Assembly: GCF_016654015.1 (NCBI RefSeq)
Contig: NZ_JAEPWM010000010.1
Location: 1-64,000, forward strand
Origin: Ramlibacter ginsenosidimutans
Lineage (GTDB): Bacteria; Pseudomonadota; Gammaproteobacteria; Burkholderiales; Burkholderiaceae_C
Direction: 5' to 3'
Length of the DNA stretch: 64,000 nucleotides
Position 1 is the first letter of the stretch, and the number at the start of each line of letters is the position of its first letter. The position numbers and the translations under genes are program-made. The notes under the pieces were generated by a model, which saw nothing but the letters and a program-made list of their open reading frames with translations, searched no databases and was not told where the DNA came from. Positions 34,144-43,841 of the stretch are shown here, one piece after another.

Positions 34144-35438
34144 ATGACGATGTCTCCAGTGCGAAGACCTCGTGGTTGGCGGGCGCCGCGGCGCTGGTCG
34201 CCGGGTGCCTGTTGACGGTCGCCACTGCGCAAGCCCTGGACAAGACTCCGTTGCGTGACAGGTGGAGTGCGCAAGAGACGGCCACCCTGGGCACCATGAG
34301 GCTGAAGGAGGCCGGCCCCCGGCCCGTCGATGCTTCCAATGCCTACGAGCAACGCGCGGACGCAGCGGCGCTCGGTCGCGCCCTCTTCAACGACACGCGC
34401 CTGAGCAGGAACGGCCAGGTGGCCTGCGCCAGTTGCCATTCGGCAGACAAGCAGTTCCAGGACGGCCGCCAGTTCGGCCAGGGCCTGGGCATCGGCAAGC
34501 GACGCACCATGCCTGTCATGGGCGCTGCACACTCGCCCTTCCTGTTCTGGGACGGTCGCAAGGACAGCACCTGGTCGCAGGCCCTCGGTCCGTTGGAAGA
34601 CGCCGCGGAGCACGGCGGAAACCGGGTCCGTTTCGTCAAGCTGGTTCAGGCTCACTACAAGGAGCAGTACCAGGCCGTCTTCGGCCCCATGCCGGCGCTC
34701 GGCAAGCTGCCGGACGACGCCTCGCCCGGCGGCACGGAGGCCGAGCGAGCCGCCTGGGCGGCGATGTCCGCGAGCAGCCGCGACGCTGCCAACCGGGTGT
34801 TCGCGAACATGGGCAAGGCGATCGCCGCGTTCGAACGCAACATCTCGTACGGAGAATCCCGCTTCGACAAGTACGCGGAGGCCACCGTCAGCGGGGATGG
34901 CCGCGGGCAGGAGGTGCTCTCGCCACAGGAAGTGCGCGGACTGCGACTGTTCCTCACCAAGGGGCAGTGCGTCACCTGTCACAACGGCCCGATGCTGACG
35001 GACCACGCATTCCACAACACGGGCGTGCCGCCGGCGGACCGCGCGCATCCCGACCCCGGGCGCGCCGAGGGCTTGAAGAAGTTGCTGCAGGATGAATTCA
35101 ACTGCCTGGGCCGCTACAGCGACGCGAAGGCGGAGCAATGCGGGGAGCTTCAGTTCCTGGCCGCCAACGACCCGGGCCAGCTGGCCGCTTTCAGGACGCC
35201 GAGCCTGCGCAACGTCGCCGAACGAGCGCCGTACATGCACGCTGGCCAGTTCACCACGCTCGAACAGGTGGTCCAGCACTACGCAGCATCGCCGAAGGCA
35301 GTGCTGGGTCACAGCGAGCTGGCGCAACCCGGTGAGAAGCGCTCCGACCGGCAGACCATCCGGCTGTCACCCGCCGAAGTCCAGGACGTCGCTGCCTTCC
35401 TGGGAGCGCTCACCGGGCCCGTGGTTCAGGCGAAGTGA
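34140..35438 (+). CDS. Di-haem cytochrome c peroxidase (MauG family)
   Basis: This 432-residue exported protein has a signal or anchor segment (about 12-32) and two haem c sites, CASCH at 96-100 and CVTCH at 277-281. RALFNDTRLSRNGQVAC and the C-terminal FRTPSLRNVAERAPYMHAG are typical of MauG/CcpA-type enzymes. It should act in the periplasm, reducing peroxide or oxidising a protein partner. Its start overlaps the preceding fusion gene (ATGA), so the two are translationally coupled. Its 3' end overlaps the convergent AraC-type gene by 13 bp. Confidence 0.92.
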   Translation: MNDDVSSAKTSWLAGAAALVAGCLLTVATAQALDKTPLRDRWSAQETATLGTMRLKEAGPRPVDASNAYEQRADAAALGRALFNDTRLSRNGQVACASCHSADKQFQDGRQFGQGLGIGKRRTMPVMGAAHSPFLFWDGRKDSTWSQALGPLEDAAEHGGNRVRFVKLVQAHYKEQYQAVFGPMPALGKLPDDASPGGTEAERAAWAAMSASSRDAANRVFANMGKAIAAFERNISYGESRFDKYAEATVSGDGRGQEVLSPQEVRGLRLFLTKGQCVTCHNGPMLTDHAFHNTGVPPADRAHPDPGRAEGLKKLLQDEFNCLGRYSDAKAEQCGELQFLAANDPGQLAAFRTPSLRNVAERAPYMHAGQFTTLEQVVQHYAASPKAVLGHSELAQPGEKRSDRQTIRLSPAEVQDVAAFLGALTGPVVQAK

Positions 35439-36244
35439 GGCTCTCGTGCCAGTTCGCGTTCGCTCAGCGGCCCCTTCATCTGCAACACCGACGGCGGCAG
35501 GCCGAACATGGTCCGGGCCGTTCGGGACAGATGCGCAGAGTCCGCAAAGCCCGCCGCGTGCGCCGCACTCGAAAGAGTTTCTCCGGCGCTGAGCAGCGTC
35601 CAGACATGCAGCAGCCGGCGCCACAGAACGTAGGTTCGCAGCGGCATGCCCGTCTCCTCGACGAACAGGTGCCGGAACCGGTCCGCGGAGAGGTTGGCCA
35701 CCTTGGCCACCTCGGGCAGCGACACGGACTGGTCGACCCTCTCGCGCAGGTACTCCACCGCGGCCAGCACGCGCGGGTCTGACGGCTGCCTTGGCGCGGT
35801 CTTCGAAATGTCCTCGATGAGCCGGGCGCAAATCGCGTTGACTTCTGCCCGGCTCTTCTCCACGCGCCACGCGTGCTCCACGCGCCTGGCAGCTTCTCCC
35901 ACGACCTCGGCCCCGAGGACCTCGAGCCTGCCCTGCAGGCGGGCGGTCAAGGCCTTGCCCTCGGGTGTTTCCGGCTCGATGAAGAGCACGACGCTCATGT
36001 CGCAGCCGGTCACGTCGATCGTGTGAGTCGCTCGCGACGGAACGAGCGCAGCGGCGCACGCGACCCACTCTCCGCGCCGGCCGAACTGCACGCGCAGGCC
36101 GCCCGGGGCGCCAAGCACCAGCTGGATGGCGCAATGGGAGTGCGGCGAGATCGCGCCTCCGCCGCCGCCCGACCCGATGAACCCGCAAACGCCCGACCAA
36201 GCGAGGAAGTCACCTCGGTACGGGTTGGCTAAAGGCTTGTCCAT
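35426..36244 (-). CDS. AraC-family transcriptional regulator
   Basis: This 272-residue protein has an N-terminal cupin-like sensing domain with a His-Cys-bearing stretch (AISPHSHCAIQLVLG, near residue 35) and a C-terminal double helix-turn-helix (about 175-265): SLPEVAKVANLSADRFRHLFVEETG and LSSAAHAAGFADSAHLSRTARTMFG. I chose ATG 36244. Its 3' end overlaps the peroxidase gene convergently, and its 5' end faces the metallothionein-like gene. It is the nearest candidate to bind the shared 40-bp element on both sides. The His/Cys stretch could sense metal, but this is inference. Confidence 0.88.
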   Translation of the reverse strand: MDKPLANPYRGDFLAWSGVCGFIGSGGGGGAISPHSHCAIQLVLGAPGGLRVQFGRRGEWVACAAALVPSRATHTIDVTGCDMSVVLFIEPETPEGKALTARLQGRLEVLGAEVVGEAARRVEHAWRVEKSRAEVNAICARLIEDISKTAPRQPSDPRVLAAVEYLRERVDQSVSLPEVAKVANLSADRFRHLFVEETGMPLRTYVLWRRLLHVWTLLSAGETLSSAAHAAGFADSAHLSRTARTMFGLPPSVLQMKGPLSERELAREPHFA

Positions 36245-36351
36245 GGGCGGCTCTGGCGAGACTCGCGCCAGTCTACGCCTGCCGGCCGGCCGCACTCAAG
36301 GTGCTCCGCCGGGTTCCAGGACTTCACAGGTGGCCTCATGGCTCGGGGCCG

Positions 36352-36391
36352 GTTGAACGAAACGGCTGCCAATCCAGCCTCTGCGTTCAAG
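36352..36391 (+). promoter_or_regulatory. Shared 40-bp element, copy 2 (upstream of the Cys-rich gene)
   Basis: This is the same length as the copy at 33213-33252, with identical first 18 and last 6 bases and about 10 further matches between. TTGAACG and CGTTCAA form a perfect 7-bp inverted repeat 25 bp apart. It ends 61 bp before the start codon at 36453, almost the same distance as copy 1, so it is probably the promoter or operator of both. Confidence 0.65.
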
Positions 36392-36452
36392 TCGAAATGG
36401 CTCTCGACGACAAGAATCAAGACCTCACCAACCCCTTCACTGGAGACCTGAA

Positions 36453-36653
36453 ATGACTTCCTCTACCACCACCATCCAAGCCGCCGGTTCGTCGACCACC
36501 GCCGCCCAGCAGTCGCCTTGCGGCTGCGGCACCTGCCAGTGCGCGCCCTGCGAGTGCACGACCGCCACGGGCGCGAGCTGCGGATGCGCAAGCTGCCAGA
36601 GCGCCGGCTGTGAGTGCGGCAGCTGCGAGTGCGCCAACTGCACGTGTGCGTGA
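36453..36653 (+). CDS. Metallothionein-like cysteine-rich protein, 66 residues
   Basis: After a Ser/Thr/Ala-rich lead of about 22 residues, the protein has 15 cysteines within 43 residues, arranged as C-x-C and C-x-x-C runs (for example CGCGTCQCAPCEC and CECGSCECANCTC). There are no histidines and no signal peptide, so it is probably a cytoplasmic thiolate metal binder. The pattern differs from the BmtA/SmtA type, which has a zinc-finger core with His. GGAG precedes the ATG, and the shared 40-bp element lies upstream. It lies next to an AraC-type regulator. Confidence 0.75.
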   Translation: MTSSTTTIQAAGSSTTAAQQSPCGCGTCQCAPCECTTATGASCGCASCQSAGCECGSCECANCTCA

Positions 36654-36711
36654 GCCGCCGCAACGGCTTGCGTGAGCTGCGCCGGAGTTCGGCTGCTCGT
36701 GCAGCGCAGGC

Positions 36712-36800
36712 TGGTGCGGGGAACGGGACTCGAACCCGTACGCCTGTTTCCAGGCGGCGGGTTTTAAGCCCGCTGCGGCTACCGGTTACGCCATCCCCGC
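36712..36800 (-). tRNA. tRNA-Leu (anticodon TAA)
   Basis: The 89-nt sequence includes an encoded CCA end. A 7-bp acceptor stem (GCGGGGA with TCCCCGC), the loop CTTAAAA with anticodon TAA, a long variable arm typical of class II tRNAs and a GGTTCGAGTCC T-arm are all visible. It is transcribed leftwards after a terminator that separates it from the other three tRNAs. Confidence 0.93.
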
Positions 36801-36855
36801 CACAGATGACGATGGTACCGGTTCACGCTGCGCGGGGCTCACGGCCCTGCCGGAA

Positions 36856-36886
36856 TGAAAAAAGGGAAGCCGCATCGGCTTCCCTT
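36856..36886 (-). terminator. Rho-independent terminator of the Gly-Cys-Gly tRNA cluster
   Basis: An 11-bp perfect stem (AAGGGAAGCCG with CGGCTTCCCTT) with a 3-nt loop is followed on the minus strand by a T6 run. It lies 8 bp downstream of the last tRNA-Gly. Confidence 0.88.
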
Positions 36887-36893
36887 GGGTGTG

Positions 36894-36969
36894 TGGAGCG
36901 GGAGAAGAGTCTCGAACTCTCGACCTCAACCTTGGCAAGGTTGCGCTCTACCAACTGAGCTACTCCCGC
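36894..36969 (-). tRNA. tRNA-Gly (anticodon GCC), copy 1
   Basis: A 76-nt cloverleaf including CCA has the acceptor GCGGGAG/CTCCCGC, D-arm AGCTCAGTTGGTAGAGC and anticodon loop TTGCCAA. The body is almost identical to the second tRNA-Gly at 37129-37204, except within the T-stem. Confidence 0.95.
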
Positions 36970-36977
36970 ATCGACTC

Positions 36978-37051
36978 TGGAGGCGCGTGGCGGAGTCGAA
37001 CCGCCCTACGCGGATTTGCAATCCGCTGCATAACCGATTTGCTAACGCGCC
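36978..37051 (-). tRNA. tRNA-Cys (anticodon GCA)
   Basis: A 74-nt cloverleaf including CCA has the acceptor GGCGCGT, anticodon loop TTGCAAA and T-arm GGTTCGACTCC. It sits between two tRNA-Gly copies and is presumably cut from a common transcript. Confidence 0.95.
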
Positions 37052-37128
37052 GGGTCAGATGAAAAAGGGCTGGAGGCGTTGTCGCCGGCACATGCCGGCA
37101 ACATCACTTTCCAGCCACTTCGCAGACC

Positions 37129-37204
37129 TGGAGCGGGAGACGAGTCTCGAACTCGCGACCTCAACCTTGGCAAGGTTGCGCTCTACCAACTGAGCTACTC
37201 CCGC
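37129..37204 (-). tRNA. tRNA-Gly (anticodon GCC), copy 2
   Basis: A 76-nt cloverleaf including CCA, with the same acceptor, D-arm and anticodon loop as the copy at 36894-36969. It is the first tRNA of the leftward cluster and lies about 90 bp downstream of lon. Confidence 0.95.
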
Positions 37205-37294
37205 GTCGAAGCCGCAAGTATACCGAAGAATTTTCCGCCCCCTGACACCGGGCTGAAAATTCGGAGCCCGCGTGCAGGCAGGCCCCGACCTCGC

Positions 37295-39709
37295 TCAATG
37301 CTGCACGGCGACCGGCGTCGTGCCGGCGACCACCGCGGGCACGGCCTGCGGTTCTTCGTCCGGCAACGGCGTCGGCAGGCGCTCGAGCGCGACCTCGAGC
37401 ACCTTGTCGATCCACTTCACCGGCACGATCTCGAGATCGTTCTTCACGTTCTCGGGAATATCCTGCAGGTCCTTCGTGTTCTCCTCGGGGATCAGCACCG
37501 TCTTGATGCCGCCACGCAGCGCCGCGAGCAGTTTCTCCTTCAGGCCGCCGATCGCCGTGACCTCGCCACGCAGCGTGATCTCGCCCGTCATGGCGACGTC
37601 CGCGCGCACCGGGATCCCGGTGAGCGCCGACACGATGGCGGTCGTCATCGCGGCACCCGCGCTCGGACCATCCTTCGGCGTCGCGCCATCGGGCACGTGC
37701 ACGTGGACGTCCTTCTTCTCGAACACGTCGTCCTTGATGCCAAGGCTGCGGGCGCGGCTGCGCACCACCGTGCGTGCGGCCTCGACCGATTCCTTCATCA
37801 CGTCGCCCAGCGAACCGGTGCGCAGCACCTGGCCCTTGCCGGGCATGAGCGCAGCCTCGATCGTCAGCAGGTCGCCGCCGACCTCCGTCCACGCGAGGCC
37901 GACCACCTGGCCGACCTGGTTCTGCTGCTCGGCCCGCCCGTAGGAGAACTTGCGCACGCCCAGGAAGTCGTTGAGGTTCGCCTCGCTGACGATGACCTTG
38001 GGCGTCATCTTCTTCAGCTGCAGGCCCTTCACCACCTTGCGGCAGATCTTGGACAGCTCGCGTTCCAGCGAACGCACGCCGGCTTCCCGCGTGTAGTAGC
38101 GGACGATGTCGCGCACGGCGTCCTCGCGGACCTCGAGCTCTTCTTCCTTCACTCCGTTGTTCTTCATCTGCTTGGGCAGCAGGTAGCGCATGGCGATGTT
38201 GGTCTTCTCGTCCTCGGTGTAGCCCGAGAGGCGGATCACCTCCATCCGGTCCAGCAGTGCCGGCGGGATGTTCATCGAGTTCGAGGTCGCAACGAACATC
38301 ACGTCGCTCAGGTCGAAGTCGACCTCCACGTAGTGGTCGCTGAACGTGTGGTTCTGCTCGGGGTCCAGCACCTCGAGCAGCGCACTCGCCGGGTCGCCGC
38401 GGAAGTCCTGGCCCAGTTTGTCGATCTCGTCGAGCAGGAACAGCGGGTTGCGCGTGCCCACCTTGGACAGCGACTGCAGCACCTTGCCGGGCAAGGCGCC
38501 GATGTACGTGCGACGGTGGCCGCGGATCTCGGCCTCGTCACGCATGCCGCCCAGGGCCTGCCGCACGTACTTGCGGCCGGTCGCCTTGGCGATCGACTGA
38601 CCGAGAGACGTCTTGCCGACGCCCGGAGGGCCGACCAGGCACAGGATGGGCGCCTTCACCTTGTCCACGCGCTGCTGCACCGCGAGATATTCGAGGATGC
38701 GGTCCTTGACCTTCTCGAGGCCCCAGTGGTCCTCGTTCAGCACGTCTTCGGCGTACTGCAGGTCGTGCTTGATCTTGGTCTTCTTCGCCCAGGGCAGCGC
38801 AGTGAGCACGTCGATGTAGTTGCGCACGACGGTCGCCTCCGCGGACATCGGCGACATCAGCTTCAGCTTCTTCAGCTCGGCGTCCGCCTTCTTGCGGGCG
38901 TCCTTGGGCATCTTGGCGGCCTTGATCTTCTTCTCGATCTCCTCGATGTCGGCGCCCTCTTCGCCTTCACCGAGTTCCTTCTGGATGGCCTTGACCTGCT
39001 CGTTCAGGTAGAAGTCGCGCTGGTTCTTCTCCATCTGCCGCTTCACGCGGCCGCGGATGCGCTTGTCGACGTTGAGGATCTCGACCTCGCGCTCGATCTG
39101 CTCGAACAGGTTCTCGAGGCGTTCCTTGACGGCGGCCAGGTCCAGCACGACCTGCTTGTTATCGAGCTTGAGCGGCAGGTGCGCGGCGATCGTGTCGGCC
39201 AGGCGGCCCGGGTCGTCGATGGACGCGATGGAGGTCAGGATCTCCGGCGGGATCTTCTTGTTCAGCTTGACGTACTGGTCGAACTGCTGGAGCACCGCAC
39301 GGCGCAGCGCCTCGATCTCGGCGGACTTGCCGTCCGTGTCGCCGGAGTCCACCGGAATGACGGTGGCCGTGAAGTGCGCGTTGCCGTCGGTGATCTTCGC
39401 CACGCGCGCACGTTGCTGGCCCTCCACCAGCACCTTCACGGTGCCGTCAGGCAGCTTCAGCATCTGCAGGATCGTGGAGATGCAGCCGACCTCGAACATG
39501 TCCGAGACGGAGGGTTCGTCCTTGGCCGCGGCTTTCTGCGCGACCAGCATGATGCGGCGCTCGGCCTCCATCGCGGCCTCCAGGGCCTTGATGCTCTTGG
39601 GCCGGCCCACGAAGAGGGGGATGACCATGTGAGGGAACACCACCACGTCCCGCAGGGGCAGGAGCGGCAGGTCCATCGGGTCAGAAGGCAGGTTGGTATG
39701 TCCGGACAT
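37295..39709 (-). CDS. lon: ATP-dependent protease Lon
   Basis: This 804-residue cytoplasmic protease degrades misfolded and regulatory proteins. The N-terminal substrate domain opens [20 protein letters not shown]. The AAA+ domain has Walker [14 protein letters not shown] (mid-protein) and Walker [11 protein letters not shown]. The C-terminal protease domain has the catalytic Ser in [10 protein letters not shown] and the Lys in [10 protein letters not shown]. Length is normal. It lies downstream of clpX in the usual order tig-clpP-clpX-lon, separated by about 200 bp. Confidence 0.97.
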   Translation of the reverse strand: MSGHTNLPSDPMDLPLLPLRDVVVFPHMVIPLFVGRPKSIKALEAAMEAERRIMLVAQKAAAKDEPSVSDMFEVGCISTILQMLKLPDGTVKVLVEGQQRARVAKITDGNAHFTATVIPVDSGDTDGKSAEIEALRRAVLQQFDQYVKLNKKIPPEILTSIASIDDPGRLADTIAAHLPLKLDNKQVVLDLAAVKERLENLFEQIEREVEILNVDKRIRGRVKRQMEKNQRDFYLNEQVKAIQKELGEGEEGADIEEIEKKIKAAKMPKDARKKADAELKKLKLMSPMSAEATVVRNYIDVLTALPWAKKTKIKHDLQYAEDVLNEDHWGLEKVKDRILEYLAVQQRVDKVKAPILCLVGPPGVGKTSLGQSIAKATGRKYVRQALGGMRDEAEIRGHRRTYIGALPGKVLQSLSKVGTRNPLFLLDEIDKLGQDFRGDPASALLEVLDPEQNHTFSDHYVEVDFDLSDVMFVATSNSMNIPPALLDRMEVIRLSGYTEDEKTNIAMRYLLPKQMKNNGVKEEELEVREDAVRDIVRYYTREAGVRSLERELSKICRKVVKGLQLKKMTPKVIVSEANLNDFLGVRKFSYGRAEQQNQVGQVVGLAWTEVGGDLLTIEAALMPGKGQVLRTGSLGDVMKESVEAARTVVRSRARSLGIKDDVFEKKDVHVHVPDGATPKDGPSAGAAMTTAIVSALTGIPVRADVAMTGEITLRGEVTAIGGLKEKLLAALRGGIKTVLIPEENTKDLQDIPENVKNDLEIVPVKWIDKVLEVALERLPTPLPDEEPQAVPAVVAGTTPVAVQH

Positions 39710-39730
39710 GGAAATCCTCAGAGTGGCCAG

Positions 39731-39761
39731 CCATAGGTGGCCGGCAAACGAGCATTTTCAA
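39731..39761 (-). promoter_or_regulatory. Possible heat-shock (sigma-32-like) promoter of lon
   Basis: On the minus strand, TTGAAAA (39755-39761) is followed about 14-15 bp later by CCACCTATGG (39731-39740). This is a partial match to the -35 TTGAAA and -10 CCCCATNT of heat-shock promoters, and it lies just before the lon start. Confidence 0.35.
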
Positions 39762-39906
39762 CCCGGCCGCTCCCTTTCGGGGCGCAACCGGGGTGAAAAG
39801 CACTGCAAAAAGAAGGGCGGACGGGAGATGACGGATGACCAATGGCGAACGACCGGCTGTCCAGGGTCATTCGTCAAGCCCGGCGGGGCCGGTGTCGTGC
39901 GTCATG

Positions 39907-41172
<1,266 letters not shown>

Positions 41173-41219
41173 GGGTGTCCGGTTCAGATGTTGGGTAAAT
41201 GATAACCAGAAAGCGGCGA

Positions 41220-41299
41220 GAGGCTGGAAGCCGAGTGCTGGGGGTGTTGTAAGACTCCCGCTTCCGGGTGTCCTGCCCCAGCCTCTGGCCTCCAGCCTC
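41220..41299. repeat. Inverted repeat element between clpP and clpX
   Basis: The outer arms GAGGCTGGA (41220-41228) and TCCAGCCTC (41291-41299) are perfect complements, with inner CTGGGG/CCCCAG pairs. A short GGCGGC-GCAA-GCCGCC stem-loop follows near 41312-41327, directly downstream of the clpP stop. These may modulate the clpP/clpX transcript ratio. Confidence 0.6.
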
Positions 41300-41332
41300 C
41301 GGTCCGTGCGAGGCGGCGCAAGCCGCCGCAGA

Positions 41333-41941
41333 TCACGGACGCTTCGCGATCACCTGGTCGACCAGGCCGTAGCTCTTGGCCTCGTCGGCTTCGAGGAAGT
41401 AGTCGCGGTCGGTGTCGCGCTCGATCTTCTCGAGAGGCTGTCCGGTGCGCTCGGCGAGGATCTTGTTCAACGTCGCCTTGGTCTTCAGGATGTCCTTGGC
41501 GTGGATCTCGATGTCCGTCGCCTGGCCCTGCATGCCGCCGAGGGGCTGGTGGATCATGATCTTGGAATTGGGCAGCGCGAAACGCTTGCCCTTTTCGCCT
41601 GCGGCCAGCAGGAAGGCGCCCATCGAGGCCGCCATGCCGATGCACAGGGTGGACACCGACGGCTTGATGAAATTCATCGTGTCGTAGATGGCCATGCCGG
41701 CGCTCACGCTGCCGCCGGGCGAGTTGATGTAGAGGGAGATGTCCTTGTCGGGGTTCTCGGACTCGAGGAACAGCAGCTGCGCGACCACCAGGTTCGCGGT
41801 CTGGTCGTTCACGGGGCCGACGAGGAACACCACCCTTTCGCGGAGCAGGCGCGAGTAGATGTCGTAGGACCGCTCGCCGCGGCCGGACTGCTCGATGACC
41901 ATGGGGATCAGGCCCAGGCCTTGGGTATCAAGTGCGCTCAT
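41333..41941 (-). CDS. clpP: ATP-dependent Clp protease proteolytic subunit ClpP
   Basis: This 202-residue serine protease subunit forms the tetradecameric chamber used by ClpX and ClpA. The triad is visible: Ser in [11 protein letters not shown], His in [10 protein letters not shown] and Asp in DTDRDYFL. I chose ATG 41941 with GGAGC upstream; a TTG six codons earlier overlaps that site. It follows tig by about 200 bp, which hold unusual alternative stem-loops. Confidence 0.97.
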   Translation of the reverse strand: MSALDTQGLGLIPMVIEQSGRGERSYDIYSRLLRERVVFLVGPVNDQTANLVVAQLLFLESENPDKDISLYINSPGGSVSAGMAIYDTMNFIKPSVSTLCIGMAASMGAFLLAAGEKGKRFALPNSKIMIHQPLGGMQGQATDIEIHAKDILKTKATLNKILAERTGQPLEKIERDTDRDYFLEADEAKSYGLVDQVIAKRP

Positions 41942-41992
41942 GGGGGGAATGTGCTCCAAAGACGTGGCTGTACTTTAGCCTGAATGGAATTG

Positions 41993-42117
41993 GGGCCTGG
42001 TCGGTCTTTCACAAGACCAACCAGGCCCTTGGCCTTCACAGGAATGCGGTTTCTGCCGAAACCGCATCGCGGCCCCTGCGAGGACCTGCCGGACCCCTGC
42101 CGCTGCGTCGATGCGGT
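41993..42117 (-). other. Alternative RNA stem-loops in the tig-clpP leader
   Basis: Reading leftwards, segment A (42109-42117) can pair with B (42061-42069) over 9 bp. B overlaps the 10-bp stem made by 42058-42067 and 42044-42053 (TGCC loop), so the two stems exclude each other. A third stem of 16 bp with one mismatch (41993-42008 with 42013-42028) follows. No T-run is seen. The arrangement looks like an attenuator or processing site before clpP. Confidence 0.5.
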
Positions 42118-42140
42118 ATCTGCGCTCTACGCTCGGATGC

Positions 42141-43457
42141 TCAGGCGCTCTGCTGGCCCATCAGCTCGTCGAACGGCAGGTCCTTCTCGACGGTCTTCGC
42201 CTTGGAGAGGATGAAGTCGGTGACGTTGTTCTCGATCACGATTGCCTCGACCTCGGCCAGGCGGCGGTTGTCGCCGTAGTACCAGCGCACGACGTCGGCC
42301 GGGCGCTCGTAGCTGGCCGCCAGGTCCTCGATGTGCTGCTTGATCTGCTCGGGCTTGGCTTCCAGACCGTTGGCACGCACCAGCTCGGCGACCACCAGGC
42401 CGAGGCGCACGCGGCGCTCGGCTTGCGGACGGAACACGTCCTCGGGGATCGGCGCCTTGTCGGCGTCCTTGATGCCGCGCTGCTTCAGGTCGGCGCGCGC
42501 ACCTTCCACCAGGCGGTCGATCTCGTTCTTCACGATGGACTGCGGCAGGTCCAGCTCGGAATGGGCGATCAGCGCGTCCATCGCGGCCTGCTTGTTGCGC
42601 GCGAGCAGCCGGAACTTGACCTCGCGCTCCAGGTTCTTGCGCACGTCGGCGCGCAGCGCTTCGACCGTGCCTTCGGCGATGCCGAGCGACTTGGCGAACG
42701 CCTCGTTCACTTCCGGCAGGTGGGCCGCCTCGATCTTCTTCACGGTGACCATGAAGTCGGCGGTCTTGCCGGCCACGTCCTTGCCGTGATAGTCCTCGGG
42801 GAACGCCAGCGGGAAGGTCTTGCTCTCGCCCACCTTCATGCCGCGCACGGAGTCGTCGAACTCCTTGAGCATCTGCCCTTCGCCGACCATGAACTGGAAG
42901 TCTTCCGCCTTGCCGCCCTGGAAGGTCTCGCCGTCGATCTTGCCTTCGAAGTCCACCGTCACGCGGTCACCCGCTTCCACCGGCGCGTCGTGCGGACGCT
43001 GCGCGAAGGTGCGGCGCTGCTTGCGCAGGATGTCCAGCGTGCGGTCGATCGCCTCGTCGGTCACCTCGGTGCGGATCTTCTCCACTTCGGCCTGCGTGAG
43101 GTCGCCGACCTTCACGTCGGGATAGACCTCGAACACGGCGTCGAAGGTCAGCTCGCCCTCGGGCGCGCCTTCCTTCTCGGTGATCTTCGGCTGGCCGGCC
43201 ACGCGCAGCTTGGCCTCGTTGGCGGCCGCGGCGAAGGCCTCGCCCACCTTGTCGTTCATGACTTCGTACTGGACCGAGTAGCCGTAACGCTGGGCCACCA
43301 CCGACAGCGGCACCTTGCCCGGACGGAAGCCATCCATCTTCACGGTGCGCGCCAGGCGCTTCAGGCGGGAATCGACTTCGGACTGGATGGCGTTGACGGG
43401 CAGCGTCAGCGTCATCTTGCGTTCCAGCTTGTCCAGGGTTTCTACGGTCACGGCCAT
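42141..43457 (-). CDS. tig: Trigger factor (ribosome-associated chaperone, PPIase)
   Basis: This 438-residue protein binds nascent chains at the ribosome exit. The N-terminal ribosome-binding domain contains the signature GFRPGKVPLSVVAQRYG. The central FKBP-type PPIase domain has DRVTVDFEGKIDGETFQGGKAEDF (about 160-185), and a helical C-terminal arm domain follows. Length is normal. It is the first gene of the tig-clpP-clpX-lon block and follows a tRNA-Leu. Confidence 0.97.
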   Translation of the reverse strand: MAVTVETLDKLERKMTLTLPVNAIQSEVDSRLKRLARTVKMDGFRPGKVPLSVVAQRYGYSVQYEVMNDKVGEAFAAAANEAKLRVAGQPKITEKEGAPEGELTFDAVFEVYPDVKVGDLTQAEVEKIRTEVTDEAIDRTLDILRKQRRTFAQRPHDAPVEAGDRVTVDFEGKIDGETFQGGKAEDFQFMVGEGQMLKEFDDSVRGMKVGESKTFPLAFPEDYHGKDVAGKTADFMVTVKKIEAAHLPEVNEAFAKSLGIAEGTVEALRADVRKNLEREVKFRLLARNKQAAMDALIAHSELDLPQSIVKNEIDRLVEGARADLKQRGIKDADKAPIPEDVFRPQAERRVRLGLVVAELVRANGLEAKPEQIKQHIEDLAASYERPADVVRWYYGDNRRLAEVEAIVIENNVTDFILSKAKTVEKDLPFDELMGQQSA

Positions 43458-43484
43458 GATCTATCTCGGTTTGGGGAAAACGCG

Positions 43485-43572
43485 TGGTGCGCGGGGTCGG
43501 ACTCGAACCGACACGCCATTGCTGGCGTCAGGACCTAAACCTGGTGCGTCTACCAATTTCGCCACCCGCGCA
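43485..43572 (-). tRNA. tRNA-Leu (anticodon TAG)
   Basis: An 88-nt class II tRNA including encoded CCA has the acceptor GCGCGGG, D-arm TTGGTAGACGC, anticodon loop TTTAGGT, a long variable arm and T-arm CGGTTCGAGTCCG. It lies 27 bp upstream of the tig start on the same strand and may share its transcript. Confidence 0.94.
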
Positions 43573-43702
43573 GGTACTGAAAGGGAAAGCGGGCCGCCAG
43601 GAATACCCGGCAGCCCGCTCGAATCCGGTCAACAGGCGATTTTAACCGCAGCGCGCAAGGGGCGCCGGGCGGGGGTTGCGCCCTGCCTCGACAGCTAATT
43701 CC

Positions 43703-43822
43703 AACAACCGGACGCAGAGGACGCAAAGATTTCGCAGAAGTCGCAAAAGGAGCCACAGAAATCTTTCCTGGAATTTTTTTGCGTCCTCTGCGGATCTTCT
43801 GCGACCTCTGCGTCCGGTTGTT
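43703..43822. repeat. 120-bp palindromic element downstream of the RND permease
   Basis: Perfect 18-bp outer arms (43703-43720 with 43805-43822) and inner 8-bp arms (43733-43740 with 43796-43803) are built from the words CCGGACGCAGAGG and TCGCAAAAG. The element begins 20 bp after the pump gene's stop. A related copy lies at 57852-57960, also directly after a stop codon. Confidence 0.85.
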
Positions 43823-43841
43823 CGCCTTTGCTGCTGGTGCT

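Noticed and set aside
36245-36452. A further gene between araC and the Cys-rich ORF
   Set aside because: No frame of useful length has a start signal; the stretch is explained by divergent regulatory sequence.
37079-39736. An 885-codon plus-strand frame opposite lon, crossing a tRNA-Gly
   Set aside because: Lon is unmistakable on the other strand, and the frame runs through a tRNA gene; its composition is that of an antisense shadow.
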